Below, piece by piece: positions 35,323 through 44,765 of a stretch of 64,000 bases of DNA. The stretch covers positions 1 to 64,000 of the forward strand of contig JAAYVE010000030.1 in NCBI GenBank assembly GCA_012517315.1, read 5' to 3'. This stretch comes from Deltaproteobacteria bacterium. GTDB lineage: Bacteria > Desulfobacterota > Syntrophobacteria > Syntrophobacterales > Syntrophobacteraceae. Positions within the stretch are counted from its first letter, which is position 1. Every line of letters begins with the position of its first letter. The notes under the pieces were generated by a model. That model was not told where the DNA came from and did no database searches. It worked only from the letters and a program-made list of their open reading frames with translations. Made by a program: the position numbers and the translations under genes.

Positions 35323-36561
35323 TCAGATGCCCCGGACCTTCAGTCCCAAGGAGGCGGCGATGCGTGACAGGCTCAGGGAATAATAGCCGTGCGGAGCCCT
35401 GGCCACCGCAGGGACCAGGTCTCTGGCACTTCGCTTGATTTCTCCATCGAATGGCAGGGAGCCGACAAAGTCCACCTTGGTGCAGAGCATCTTTTCCGCC
35501 ACCTCCTGAATTCTCCAAACCACCGCATCGGTATTGGACTGGTCTTCAACCATGTTGATCACCAACTTGGGACTGAAGGAACGGAGCACCTGATTGATGA
35601 GAAACAGGTTCCTCGGCTGTTCTGTCCGGATCCTGTTTCGCAGCTCCACGATGTTCGCCACCCCATCGCTTCCGCCTTCTTCGGGCTTTGTGAGCTTGGC
35701 AATGAGATTGGCCAACTCCACATCCTTGTCCATCCCGATATCGGACTCCTCCCCGAAAAGCCTGCTCAGCTTCCGGTAAAGGGCTACCTTGATGAAATTG
35801 TATGCTTCCAGGTATGCCGCCGGATCGCACGTGGCCATGACAACTCCCACGTCCGCTGCAAGAAAGAAGTCAATGATGTTGTATGAGGTGTCCCCGCCGA
35901 GATCCAGGATGATGTAGTCCGCCTCAATCTGCTTGAGGGAACGCAGCAGTTTCATTTTGGTTGCAAAAGAGATGTTGGCGGCACCGAACTGGGAACTGTC
36001 GCCGCCGATGAGTTGCGGGCCGTAACGGGTGGATGTCATCGCATCCTCCAAACGGGGAATGCGCCTGGTGAGGAAATCATTGATGCAGGAACCAAGGGAT
36101 GTTGTCCCCAGATACAAGTGGAGGTTTGCCCCCCCCAGGTCCAGGTCCACCAGAACCGTACGATGCCCCGCCGCAGAGAGCAGAATCCCGAGGTTGGCTG
36201 CAAAAATGCTCTTGCCGATCCCCCCCTTCGCCCCCCCCACGGCGATCACTCTCCGAAGAACCGCTCCCTCGTCGGCGGTGGCGCGCACTTCTTCCTCTGG
36301 GAAGTAATGCTTTAGAATGTCGTAGGAGTCCCTGATCTTGATGAAGCGTTCCTTCCGTTTTTCCAGCATTTCTCTCGGTTCGTGCCGATGAAGGTCGGGA
36401 TGGTAGCGCTTGGCTTTTTCCCGAAAAGCCTTGGTCACATGTTCCAGTTTCAGGTTTTTCAGGAAGAGATCATCTCTTGCCTGATCCGGTGAAAAGAGAA
36501 AAGCACACGCGATCCTTATTCTTTGCAGTTCATCGTCTTCGAGATGGTGTATCGGGAACAC
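35323..36561 (-). CDS. MinD/ParA-like ATPase with N-terminal J-domain
   Basis: 412 residues. Residues ~20-88 resemble a DnaJ J-domain (helix II EHVTKAFREKAKRYHPD with the HPD triad at 54-56, then KERFIKIRDSYDILKHYF). The rest is a deviant Walker-A ATPase of the MinD/FlhG class: KGGIGKS at 112-118, DLDLGGANLHLYLG, and ILDLGGDTSYNIIDFF for switch II. No C-terminal amphipathic MinD-type tail is obvious. The HPD triad would allow DnaK stimulation, suggesting ATPase-controlled placement of a DnaK client. A GTG start at 36561 has GAGGAG upstream. Confidence 0.85.
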   Translation of the reverse strand: MFPIHHLEDDELQRIRIACAFLFSPDQARDDLFLKNLKLEHVTKAFREKAKRYHPDLHRHEPREMLEKRKERFIKIRDSYDILKHYFPEEEVRATADEGAVLRRVIAVGGAKGGIGKSIFAANLGILLSAAGHRTVLVDLDLGGANLHLYLGTTSLGSCINDFLTRRIPRLEDAMTSTRYGPQLIGGDSSQFGAANISFATKMKLLRSLKQIEADYIILDLGGDTSYNIIDFFLAADVGVVMATCDPAAYLEAYNFIKVALYRKLSRLFGEESDIGMDKDVELANLIAKLTKPEEGGSDGVANIVELRNRIRTEQPRNLFLINQVLRSFSPKLVINMVEDQSNTDAVVWRIQEVAEKMLCTKVDFVGSLPFDGEIKRSARDLVPAVARAPHGYYSLSLSRIAASLGLKVRGI

Positions 36562-36831
36562 AGAAAATCGCTCCTCTTCTTTTCCTGTTTCAATGGAACG
36601 AAGGTCTCGGGGAAGACCGGTACAAAACAGAGTGCTGCCAACGGCCCCCCCGAAAAAACAAAGACGTGACGCCTCTTGCGGGGATGCTCAGTTAGCAAGG
36701 CAAATGCCAAATAACGTTCCGCCAGAAGGCTGCGGGGCATTGTGGGGAAGCTGTCTTGCACGGCGCGCACGAAGAAAATATTATATTGCATGGCCGTGCT
36801 GTCACTGAGAGGGGAAAGGACGCTTGCCGGC

Positions 36832-37380
36832 ATGCCCGAAGTCATTGTACCGTTTGACGGGTCTTACTGGGTCGTCGAGAACAAGTTGCTCGCCGGACCT
36901 TACCCGGGGAGCATCGACGTTCACATCACGGATGTGAGGCTCAGAAACCTCCTGGGATGTGGCATCCGTCATGTCATTGACCTGACGGAAGGGCACGAGG
37001 TCTATTATTACAGCAAAGGGTGGGCACACTACGAGGACCGCCTCCGATCCCTCGCGTTCAAGTTGGGACAGGAGGTCCGCGTCGTGAATTTTCCCATCGT
37101 GGACATGGAGGTACCTTCCCGCCTTCTCATGGTCAAAATTCTGGACGACATCGACAGAGCCCTGGCTCAGGGTTATCCTGCCTACGTTCATTGCTGGGGG
37201 GGGCTTGGAAGGACGGGAACGGTTGTCGGGTGCTATCTGGCACGCCACAACATGGCGTGCGGCGACGAGGCATTGGAAAAAATCATTCAACTGCGGCGAA
37301 ACAACCCCTTTGCCGACTACCCTTCTCCGCAGACGTCGGTCCAGCGTGAGATGATCCGGTCATGGAGGGCGGGGGAATAA
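36832..37380 (+). CDS. Dual-specificity protein tyrosine phosphatase family
   Basis: 182 residues. The signature HCWGGLGRTG (catalytic Cys121, Arg127) sits in the C-terminal half, with the general-acid region VVNFPIVDMEVPS before it. The family hydrolyses phospho-Tyr/Ser/Thr or phosphoinositides. The ATG at 36832 is preferred; AAGGA lies 11 nt upstream, rather far. The next gene overlaps its end by 19 nt, so both are co-translated. No kinase is adjacent. The Trp after Cys is shared with small bacterial DSPs. Confidence 0.88.
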   Translation: MPEVIVPFDGSYWVVENKLLAGPYPGSIDVHITDVRLRNLLGCGIRHVIDLTEGHEVYYYSKGWAHYEDRLRSLAFKLGQEVRVVNFPIVDMEVPSRLLMVKILDDIDRALAQGYPAYVHCWGGLGRTGTVVGCYLARHNMACGDEALEKIIQLRRNNPFADYPSPQTSVQREMIRSWRAGE

Positions 37381-37961
37381 CGAAACGTAAGACCAGAACA
37401 TCCGATGCGAGGAATCTCATGGGAGAGATCAAAAGCACCTTGGACCTGGTGATGGAGCGGACCAAGCACATGACCCTCTCGGCGGAGGAGAGGCGCGAAC
37501 AGGCTTTATCCGAATTGCGGGGAACCCTCAACGGGATGATCCAGAGATTCCTGGATGGAACGATCCACCTGGAGCGGTTCCGGGAAGAGCACCAGCGAGC
37601 CCTGTCGGGATCGGGAGTGCAGGAACCGGGGATTCTTTTCCATCTCTTGTCGGACAGGGTGGATCCGGATGGGGAAAACGACGGGTTGTTGGAATTGATG
37701 GAGCGGGTATGCGGTGCGAACACGAGCCGGCTTTCGGACCTCCTGGAACAATACCGTCTGGCCGTCGCCGCCCAATCCCGCCTGAGGTTGGAGACTCTAC
37801 GCGCCGAACTCCGCGATAAAAGAGGAATCCACGGAACGTCCGTCCGGCCGAACCTTGACGCTGATCCTCTCTGGGCTGCAACCAGGAAGACGGTGACCGA
37901 GGACTTCAGGGAGCGCATCGCCCTGGAAATGAAGCAATTGAGGGAATCCGCAGCGGGTTGA
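37362..37961 (+). CDS. Helical conserved hypothetical protein
   Basis: 199 residues, mostly charged helix. The phrase GEIKSTLDLVMERTKHMTLSAEERREQ near the start resembles the DUF6657-type family as I remember it, which I cannot confirm. The C-terminal ~80 residues look like a coiled coil (RLRLETLRAELRDKR). The ATG at 37362 lies inside the phosphatase gene; an alternative ATG at 37419 is possible. Coupling with the phosphatase suggests a substrate or regulator. Confidence 0.65.
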   Translation: MEGGGITKRKTRTSDARNLMGEIKSTLDLVMERTKHMTLSAEERREQALSELRGTLNGMIQRFLDGTIHLERFREEHQRALSGSGVQEPGILFHLLSDRVDPDGENDGLLELMERVCGANTSRLSDLLEQYRLAVAAQSRLRLETLRAELRDKRGIHGTSVRPNLDADPLWAATRKTVTEDFRERIALEMKQLRESAAG

Positions 37962-38126
37962 ACACTGCGCCATCTCTACCGCAGGAACATTCTCGCATCA
38001 TGGCCATGCCGTCGTGTGGAAGAATGGACCGAAAGAACCGGGTGCCCCCTCTCGGTCCGGGAAGGAGTTCCGCACGAGGCAGGGATGCACCCGGATCATC
38101 TTTTCCTTCCACTTTCAAGGGGGGTG

Positions 38127-39476
38127 CTACAAGATCCCTTGGTCCATCATAGCGTTGGCAACTTTCACGAACCCCGCAATGTTGGCACCGACGACGTAGT
38201 TTCCCGGCGCCCCGTGTCTCTCCGCCGCATCGACGCAGGCCCTGTGAATGCCTCTCATGATCATCCTCAGTCTGGTATCCACTTCCTCCCGTGACCAACT
38301 CAATCGCATGCTGTTCTGGGTCATTTCCAGTCCGGAGACGGCAACCCCACCGGCATTGCTCGCCTTGCCCGGGGCATAGAGAATTCCGCTTTCCTGAAAC
38401 ACCTCCACTCCCTCGGGGGTCGTAGGCATGTTCGCCCCCTCTGCCACGAGGTGCACGCCATTGCGGATAAGGTTCCTTGCATCCACCTCGTTGATCTCGT
38501 TTTCCGTGGCACAGGGAAAAGCACAGTCGGCCCGGTGGTCCCATAGGGGATTGAATTGCCCTCCCGGAACCCGGGGAGTGTATACGGCCTCGGGGTAACG
38601 TTCGGCATATTCCCTGATCCGTCCTCGGCGAATGTTCTTCAGCTCTTTCACGAATCCCAACTTTCCTCGATCGATCCCCCTCTCATCGAAGATGTAGCCG
38701 TCGGAATCGGACAGGGTCACCACTTTTCCGTTGAGGTCCAGGATTTTTTCCACCGTGTGCTGGGCAACGTTGCCCGCGCCGGAGACCAGACAGACCTTCC
38801 CTTCCAGGGATTGGTTCCTTGTCGCCAGCATCTCCGAGGCGAAATACACGCACCCGTAGCCCGTCGCCTCCGGGCGGATGAGGCTGCCTCCCCAGTCCAG
38901 GCTCTTTCCCGTCAACACCCCCGTGAACGCGTTGTGCAACTTCTTGTACATCCCGAACATGTATCCCACTTCACGGGCCCCCACGCCGATATCCCCCGCA
39001 GGCACATCCGTATTGTGACCGATGTGACGGAAGAGTTCACACATGAAAGCTTGGCAGAAGCGCATCACTTCCGCATCCGACTTTCCTTTGGGATCAAAAT
39101 CCGACCCTCCTTTGCCCCCACCCATGGGAAGTGTGGTAAGGGCGTTCTTGAAAACTTGTTCGAACGCCAGAAACTTGAGGATGCTGAGATTCACGGAAGG
39201 ATGGAAGCGAATGCCCCCTTTGTAAGGACCGATGGCATTGTTCATCTGAACGCGGAACCCCCTGTTGACCTGCACATTGCCCTGATCGTCCTGCCAAGCC
39301 ACACGAAACATGATCACCCTGTCCGGTTCCACCATTCTCTCCAGGATCTTGCCGTGACGGTATTGGGGATTGCTTTCCAAGACCGGGCGAATGGATTCCA
39401 CGACCTCTCCCACAGCCTGGTGGAATTCCCTCTCGTGGGGGTTTCTGCTCTTCACCATTTCCATGAATTCTGCCAT
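38127..39476 (-). CDS. gdhA: NADP-type glutamate dehydrogenase
   Basis: 449 residues, the length of bacterial hexameric GDH. Substrate-side motifs: GGIRFHPSVNLSILKFLAFEQ with a catalytic-type Lys in GGGKGG shortly after, and DVPAGDIGVG. Cofactor side: GAGNVAQHTVEKIL and CATENEIN. It interconverts 2-oxoglutarate plus ammonia and glutamate for nitrogen assimilation. GAGGAGG lies about 9 nt before the ATG. It is a single gene, 25 nt downstream of the PEP/pyruvate-binding protein gene in the same direction, so co-transcription is possible. Confidence 0.96.
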   Translation of the reverse strand: MAEFMEMVKSRNPHEREFHQAVGEVVESIRPVLESNPQYRHGKILERMVEPDRVIMFRVAWQDDQGNVQVNRGFRVQMNNAIGPYKGGIRFHPSVNLSILKFLAFEQVFKNALTTLPMGGGKGGSDFDPKGKSDAEVMRFCQAFMCELFRHIGHNTDVPAGDIGVGAREVGYMFGMYKKLHNAFTGVLTGKSLDWGGSLIRPEATGYGCVYFASEMLATRNQSLEGKVCLVSGAGNVAQHTVEKILDLNGKVVTLSDSDGYIFDERGIDRGKLGFVKELKNIRRGRIREYAERYPEAVYTPRVPGGQFNPLWDHRADCAFPCATENEINEVDARNLIRNGVHLVAEGANMPTTPEGVEVFQESGILYAPGKASNAGGVAVSGLEMTQNSMRLSWSREEVDTRLRMIMRGIHRACVDAAERHGAPGNYVVGANIAGFVKVANAMMDQGIL

Positions 39477-39501
39477 GTCATGCCTCCTCGATCCAAGTAA
39501 T

Positions 39502-42483
39502 TCAACAGGAAGGTCTGAGGATCACTCCACGGGATTTCTCCCCTTCCACCTTGATGACGAATGGTTGCTCGCACCGACTCCATGCCACGTGGGCGGACTC
39601 CCTGACCCTGGGCAGCGACAGGACCCATTGCCACTGAAGAAAATCCTCACCGTCGCCGGTGATCATGAGGTAGTTGATACCGAGGCTTGCGATGTTGTGG
39701 AAGAAATGGGAGCCCTGGGACGGCTCCACCTGCAGATCGTCCGTCGTGGTCTCCACGATGGCTTCCACATTGGCAATGTCCGCCCATTCCACCGGGATGC
39801 CCAGCCATCGGTCCGCGCTTCCCCATCGGCCCGGACCGATGAGAAGGTACTTCCGGTTTTCAGCCGCCAACTGCGCGTTCATGGACCCGATTTCCCTGGC
39901 AATTTCCCGGGTGCGGCTCACGTCGAAGTCCTGCGGCTTCACGAACACGATGTCCCGAATGTCCTCCTTGACGCCGTTCCCCAGGGCGTGGGCCGAGTGA
40001 CAGAAGGCGCGGCGGATTTCATCGTCGGTGATCTGAGGGGCGGGAAAGACTTCCTGGCCTGTCATGGGGCGGATCTGGAGCAGGGCGACTTCAGGCGGTC
40101 TCTTTTCCGATGGCTGGAACACGTTGACGGAGAATTCGATTTCCACGGGACAGCCCATCCCTTTTCTTCCGAACTTTAGAATCTCGTTCACAAATGCCGG
40201 AAGAGGGAACGCGTTGTACTTCAGGAGACTGGAGAAGGTGACAACACGCGGTCCCGGCCCTCCGAACCCTTCCCGAATGCGGTGTTCATCCGGCAGGTAG
40301 GCATCCGAAAACAGGAGCACCGGTTCCTCCCCTGACGCATCCACGACGCGCCTGACTTCCAGTGTGGAGTCCTCGTGAGTGCCGCACTTCACGGGGGTGC
40401 AATCCAGGTGCAGGGAGTAAAATTCTTTTTGCGAATTGGCCAGAATGGCTTCCACCGAAGAAAAGAGAGGAAGGACCCGGGGATATTTGGGGCAGAACCT
40501 CAGCACCTTCCCCCCTTCCACCACGGTCTTGCCGAGACCAAGCGCCATGTGGACGATTCCATCCTCCGGCTTCATGGGGGAAAACGGGTAATAGTTGTAT
40601 GAATGGGCCACCCCGGAAAGCGCCGGGTAGAAATGCTCTCCGTAGGCCCTTCCAACCAGCCGTTGGACGATCACCGCCATCTTATCCTCCTCGACCCCCA
40701 GAGGTATCCTTCGGGCGAAACTCCGCGCACCTCTGAAATAGGTTGAGGCGTACACCAGCTTGATGGCCGAGGCGAGTTGATCCAGACGGACCTCGAGCTT
40801 CGGGTCATTGTTGGGCAGCATGCAGGTGCGGTAGAGTCCAGCAAAGGGCTGCGAGTGAACGTCTTCCAGGATGCTCGAAGAGCGCACGGCCAGCGGATAG
40901 GTCACATGCTGGAGATAAACAGCCAGATCCTCCTGTAGGGATTGGGGAAGATCCCCTCTTTGGAAACGATCGGCCACCTCATCGTCGGATCGCTCCAGAA
41001 GGGCTGCCCCCTTCAGACCGTTGTTCTCCACGAAGGACTCAAACACATCGGTCGTGATGATGAGGGTTTGGGGAACCACAATTTCCAGTTCCGGGAACCC
41101 ATTGTGGAGGGACCGCTCCTTCCGCAGGAGTCTGAAGAGAAAGACCAGGCCGCGTCCTTTTCCTCCGAGTGACCCCTTCCCGATTCTCAGGAACTCCAAT
41201 TCGGGGTCGAATGCGTCCCTGTCGAAATCGGCCACGACAGTCTGCTGTTCCCATCTGCGGCGCCTGCGAATGCTGGAGACGAGAAAACGTCTCATGTCCT
41301 CCACGTTTTCCTCAAAATCGGCGGCCGTGATGGGACGCAGTTTGGATGCCAGGATGATTTCGGTGCGTGCGAAGAGCCACCTGGAAAAATCATTTCGATT
41401 CCAGTGATGGCAGAACGACTCGGCAGGGATCGAAGCGATAGCCCGTTCGAGGGACCGCATGTTGGAGGCCCTGCAGATTTCCCGGCCGTCGGGCATGCGG
41501 AAGACGAAACTCCCGAACCCCAAATGATCCTTCAGAAACGCCCGGATGTCATCGTGAAGGGTGGGGGAGTTCTTGTTGAGAAAGAAAGCGGGGATCGCCG
41601 AAGCCCTGCCTTCGTTGGAGGGATCGGAACTGGTCAAGAGCAAAGGGATATCGAATCGTTCCCGCTTGACCCGTTGAAGCAGTTGGACTCCTGCATCGTC
41701 ATCCATTCTTCCGCCGCGGGGGAACCGGACGTCGGAAATGACCCCCAGCACGAAGGGTTGGAAACGGGCAAAAAGTTCAACCGCTTCCTCAAAGGTCTCG
41801 GCGATGAGAATTTTCGGGCGCGCCCGCATGGTGAGCAGTTTGTGCTCGTCGTTCAGGCCTTGTTCCATCACGGCCTGGATCTGCTTCACCACTTCCTTGT
41901 AGAGTACAGGCAGCAGAGAAGACCGGTAGAGGGGAGAATCCTCGACGAAGAGGATGACCCGTACTCCGGCGGATTCGGTATCCGGAACGACATTGAAGCG
42001 GTCTTCGGTGCTCTTGATCAGGGCAAGCATCAGATCGGCGTTGCCCGTCCACACAAATGTCCGGTCCACGCAGCGGCGCACCTTCTCCAGGTCGGGCCGA
42101 GGTTCGGGTACGCCATGGGAAAGGAGCAGAACGGGCAGGTCCGGCTGCCTCTCCTTGATTCGACCCGCCAATTCATAGGCGTCTATGTCCGCCAGCAACA
42201 GCATGCTGATGACAAGGTCGATCTGTTTCCTCTCAAGGACCTGGAATGCCTCTTCGGCGGAGGATGCCCAGTTGATCCTGGGCGGCTGGCTCAGGTTGAG
42301 TCCCCTGTACTCGTTAATGATGCGCTCCACCAGACGTCCGTCCTCCTCCATGACGCAGGCATCGTAAAGGGTGGATACCAGGAGGATGTCCCGCACCTTT
42401 CTTTGCATGAGCTCAAAGAAGACCCTGAATCGATCGTTCAGCTCGCCCTGTTCAAATGGAAGATCAGAACCTGTTGCACGCAT
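39502..42483 (-). CDS. PEP/pyruvate-binding-domain protein with two receiver-like N-terminal domains
   Basis: 993 residues from the ATG at 42483 (AGGATCGGGG upstream; an ATG at 42537 is the alternative). The N-terminal third holds two receiver-like folds. The first lacks the phospho-Asp (VISMLLL instead of VISDxxM). The second keeps acidic VEDSP, VISDVRFP and a Lys in FLNKNS. The rest is the ATP-grasp-like PPDK/PEP-synthase N-terminal domain (GSLGGKGRGLVFL, YPLAVRSSSILEDVHSQPFAG, ALGLGKTVVEGG, EIEFSVNV). The swivelling phospho-His domain and PEP-binding barrel are missing, so it cannot complete the PEP synthase reaction alone. Function unknown, perhaps a phosphoryl-transfer sensor. Confidence 0.85.
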   Translation of the reverse strand: MRATGSDLPFEQGELNDRFRVFFELMQRKVRDILLVSTLYDACVMEEDGRLVERIINEYRGLNLSQPPRINWASSAEEAFQVLERKQIDLVISMLLLADIDAYELAGRIKERQPDLPVLLLSHGVPEPRPDLEKVRRCVDRTFVWTGNADLMLALIKSTEDRFNVVPDTESAGVRVILFVEDSPLYRSSLLPVLYKEVVKQIQAVMEQGLNDEHKLLTMRARPKILIAETFEEAVELFARFQPFVLGVISDVRFPRGGRMDDDAGVQLLQRVKRERFDIPLLLTSSDPSNEGRASAIPAFFLNKNSPTLHDDIRAFLKDHLGFGSFVFRMPDGREICRASNMRSLERAIASIPAESFCHHWNRNDFSRWLFARTEIILASKLRPITAADFEENVEDMRRFLVSSIRRRRRWEQQTVVADFDRDAFDPELEFLRIGKGSLGGKGRGLVFLFRLLRKERSLHNGFPELEIVVPQTLIITTDVFESFVENNGLKGAALLERSDDEVADRFQRGDLPQSLQEDLAVYLQHVTYPLAVRSSSILEDVHSQPFAGLYRTCMLPNNDPKLEVRLDQLASAIKLVYASTYFRGARSFARRIPLGVEEDKMAVIVQRLVGRAYGEHFYPALSGVAHSYNYYPFSPMKPEDGIVHMALGLGKTVVEGGKVLRFCPKYPRVLPLFSSVEAILANSQKEFYSLHLDCTPVKCGTHEDSTLEVRRVVDASGEEPVLLFSDAYLPDEHRIREGFGGPGPRVVTFSSLLKYNAFPLPAFVNEILKFGRKGMGCPVEIEFSVNVFQPSEKRPPEVALLQIRPMTGQEVFPAPQITDDEIRRAFCHSAHALGNGVKEDIRDIVFVKPQDFDVSRTREIAREIGSMNAQLAAENRKYLLIGPGRWGSADRWLGIPVEWADIANVEAIVETTTDDLQVEPSQGSHFFHNIASLGINYLMITGDGEDFLQWQWVLSLPRVRESAHVAWSRCEQPFVIKVEGEKSRGVILRPSC

Positions 42484-42854
42484 CTCCCCGATCCTGCAGC
42501 CGGAAGGCGCACCCACGCGCTTTCTCCCTTCACACATACCCCTTGCGCCGTTTCAATCCCTACCCAGCGGACATATCCATCGGCGGCAATGAGCCCTCCT
42601 CCTTCACACCAGCAATTTACCACAACCGCCGTCGCATGACAGCATCCGTTCAAAAGACAAGGAACTGAAATTCCCCCGTTTCCCTCGCCACAGCAGCCAC
42701 GGCGGCATACAGGTTCGAGGGAGAGGACGGGGATCGGTCGCGGCCCCATTGACAGCTGGTCGACCTCTGTTAGAATTCCCTCCAAGCCACACTGAATCGC
42801 AGGTGTCCTGCGGGCGTCCGCAATCGGCGCGACAAGGAAAGGACCTTTGGAATC
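42484..42854. other. Divergent intergenic region
   Basis: 371 bp between the PEP-binding protein and the HD-domain gene, which are transcribed apart. It presumably holds two promoters; I see no recognisable operator or small gene. Confidence 0.4.
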
Positions 42855-43484
42855 ATGACCATGGATGCCCACAAGCCTCCCGGACACTCCCCCCCCCGAA
42901 TGGAAACCAATCACAGGGGGATCGTGAATTTCTTCTTCGAACTGGGCATGCTCAAAAAAACCCCTCGAAGCGGATACCAGTTCCTAGGCTCCGGCAAGGA
43001 ATCCGTCGCGGACCACTCCTACCGTGTGACCATGATCGGCTATTCCCTGGCAAGGCTTTCCGGCCAAGCAGACCCTTTCAGGGTCGTTTGCCTGTGCCTT
43101 TTCCACGATGTGGCCGAAGCCAGAACGGGGGATCTCAACTACGTCAACAAGCAGTACGTGAAGACCTATGAAGCGGAGGCAGTGGAGGACCTGGCAAGTA
43201 CTCTGCCTTTCGGGGAGGATCTCAAGGCAATGGTGGGGGAATATCGCGCCGGAGAGACTCTGGAGGCCAGACTGGCCCATGACGCCGACCAGCTGGATTT
43301 GATCCTGGAACTGAAGGAGCAAAGCGACCTTGGAAACACCTATGCGGTCAAGTGGATCCACCACGCCTTGAGACGACTCAAAACGGAAATCGGTAAGGAA
43401 ATCGCCGCGGAGATTCTGGAAACCGACTTCACAGACTGGTGGTTTGAAGGGCACGATCACTGGTGGCAGCGTCAGGAGGGCTGA
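42855..43484 (+). CDS. HD-domain hydrolase (YfbR/HDDC2-like 5'-deoxynucleotidase)
   Basis: 209 residues. Metal-binding HD motifs in order: ADHSYR (about residue 53), FHDVAEARTGD (about 81-91), and HDADQLD (about 142-148), the pattern of the YfbR/HDDC2 family, which removes phosphate from deoxynucleoside 5'-monophosphates. C-terminal Trp-rich segment DWWFEGHDHWW. AAGGA lies about 11 nt before the ATG at 42855; internal ATGs at 42861 and 42900 are possible. Convergent with the next gene, with a 13-nt overlap. Confidence 0.9.
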   Translation: MTMDAHKPPGHSPPRMETNHRGIVNFFFELGMLKKTPRSGYQFLGSGKESVADHSYRVTMIGYSLARLSGQADPFRVVCLCLFHDVAEARTGDLNYVNKQYVKTYEAEAVEDLASTLPFGEDLKAMVGEYRAGETLEARLAHDADQLDLILELKEQSDLGNTYAVKWIHHALRRLKTEIGKEIAAEILETDFTDWWFEGHDHWWQRQEG

Positions 43485-43846
43485 TCCTTCTTCCTCCTGT
43501 CGGCGAGGGAGACGACCTTTGTCGTTTCCTTTCCCGCAACGGTTTGCGGGAGGCGTTCACCCGGCTCGGACCGTTTCTCCTCCCCGCTGCCCACCGCCTC
43601 CTCCGGCCTGTCCTCCGGGGCGACGACCTTCACCACTCGAACGGGTCTTCCTCCCATGGTGAACTCATCCCCGTTGATGTAGGCATCCCGGAGAATCCAC
43701 GTGATGACCATCAGAGGGATTTGCAGCACGAGCATCTTCACCTGGTACCATCCCGGCTTCACGTCGGCGTCGATCGCCTCCACCCGCGCAAAGAACGCGG
43801 GATTGCCGTCCATGTAAACCAGGACCACGTCACCTTCACGAGTCAT
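43472..43846 (-). CDS. Conserved small hypothetical protein
   Basis: 124 residues starting MTREGDVVLVYMDGNPAFFARVEAI. A compact beta-rich N-terminal domain (about 1-75), including MVITWILRDAYINGDEFTMGGRPVRVVKVV, is followed by an acidic then basic disordered tail (SGEEKRSEPGERL, ADRRKKDQ). The start is chosen by homology-like content; the frame extends to 43951 but overlaps the Nudix gene. It may be the last gene of the hrpA-Nudix operon (46 nt after the Nudix stop). Function unknown. Confidence 0.7.
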   Translation of the reverse strand: MTREGDVVLVYMDGNPAFFARVEAIDADVKPGWYQVKMLVLQIPLMVITWILRDAYINGDEFTMGGRPVRVVKVVAPEDRPEEAVGSGEEKRSEPGERLPQTVAGKETTKVVSLADRRKKDQPS

Positions 43847-43892
43847 TCCCACCGCCTTTCCATCGGCACAGGCACAATTGGAAGCCGCACTC

Positions 43893-44765
43893 TCACCGGC
43901 CCCACGCCGCACCCTGGTTGCAGCCGCCGTTGCAGTTGGGATCGAGCACATACGATTCGTCGATGACGCCGGTGACGACAGGCAGCGATGCCGCCTGCGG
44001 CACGGTGAAGTCGAAGACCATTTCCAAAAGAAGGGTCACGATGCGGTACGTGACTCCCCATAGGAGTTCCAGCCGTTCGCCATGGGCAAAACGGAAGCAT
44101 GGAAAATCGTCCGGCCTGCCGTTGAAACGCCATTCCAGGCTGGGAGGCACCTCGAGTCGGTATCGGGCATAGTTTTCCAACCTGAAAAGCTCTCTCACCG
44201 GGAGCATGACAATGCGCTCCACTTCCCAACTGGGAGTGAACCGCTTCTGCCCCGAAATCCAGGCCACCATGGGATGGATGATGCGCCGAAAAAGCAGGAG
44301 GCACTGGGAGGGCATGGGACCAAGGAACTCAACCCGGAAAGGATTGAGTCGCATTTCTTCCCAGCTCTCCCGGAGTCCTGTCGCCAGAAGCCTCGAAACA
44401 AGTCGTGCCTCTCCGGGGAGGCAGCGCTGCAACCGCTTCCAGTGCTTCCAGCGGGTGAGTGGAGACCCCGGAAGGGTGAGAAGCCTGGCGATGAGGGGAT
44501 CCACCGTCCTCTTGGCCGTGCCTCCGGGACAACACAGGTCCCCTCCCTGAGGAACACTCATGGAACGCTTGTTCAGAATGAAGCAGATCTCCGGTGCCGC
44601 ACCGTTTTCACACGACTGGGGCCCAAGGAGAAGCATCACCGAGGAAGACTTGACACGGTCACAAGGGCTGTTCTCATAGAGGGATTCACAGCCCCACTTC
44701 CTGTTGAGCACCTCATCGATCCGAACTTTCAGTGCGTCGGGATTCGTCAGTAGGCGACGGTTCAT
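43893..44765 (-). CDS. Nudix-fold protein with an insertion
   Basis: 290 residues. The Nudix helix is seen as LATGLRESWEEMRL near the middle, preceded by CFILNKRSMSVPQGGDLCCPGG, like CoA-pyrophosphatase-type Nudix proteins. About 45 residues (TAKRTVDPLIARLL... LPGEARLVSR) separate the GG of the first strand from the Nudix helix, and the GX5E part is not standard, so activity is uncertain. The ATG at 44765 overlaps the helicase TGA as ATGA, fixing the start and showing tight coupling with hrpA. Substrate could be a nucleotide diphosphate linked to RNA metabolism, by context only. Confidence 0.75.
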   Translation of the reverse strand: MNRRLLTNPDALKVRIDEVLNRKWGCESLYENSPCDRVKSSSVMLLLGPQSCENGAAPEICFILNKRSMSVPQGGDLCCPGGTAKRTVDPLIARLLTLPGSPLTRWKHWKRLQRCLPGEARLVSRLLATGLRESWEEMRLNPFRVEFLGPMPSQCLLLFRRIIHPMVAWISGQKRFTPSWEVERIVMLPVRELFRLENYARYRLEVPPSLEWRFNGRPDDFPCFRFAHGERLELLWGVTYRIVTLLLEMVFDFTVPQAASLPVVTGVIDESYVLDPNCNGGCNQGAAWGR

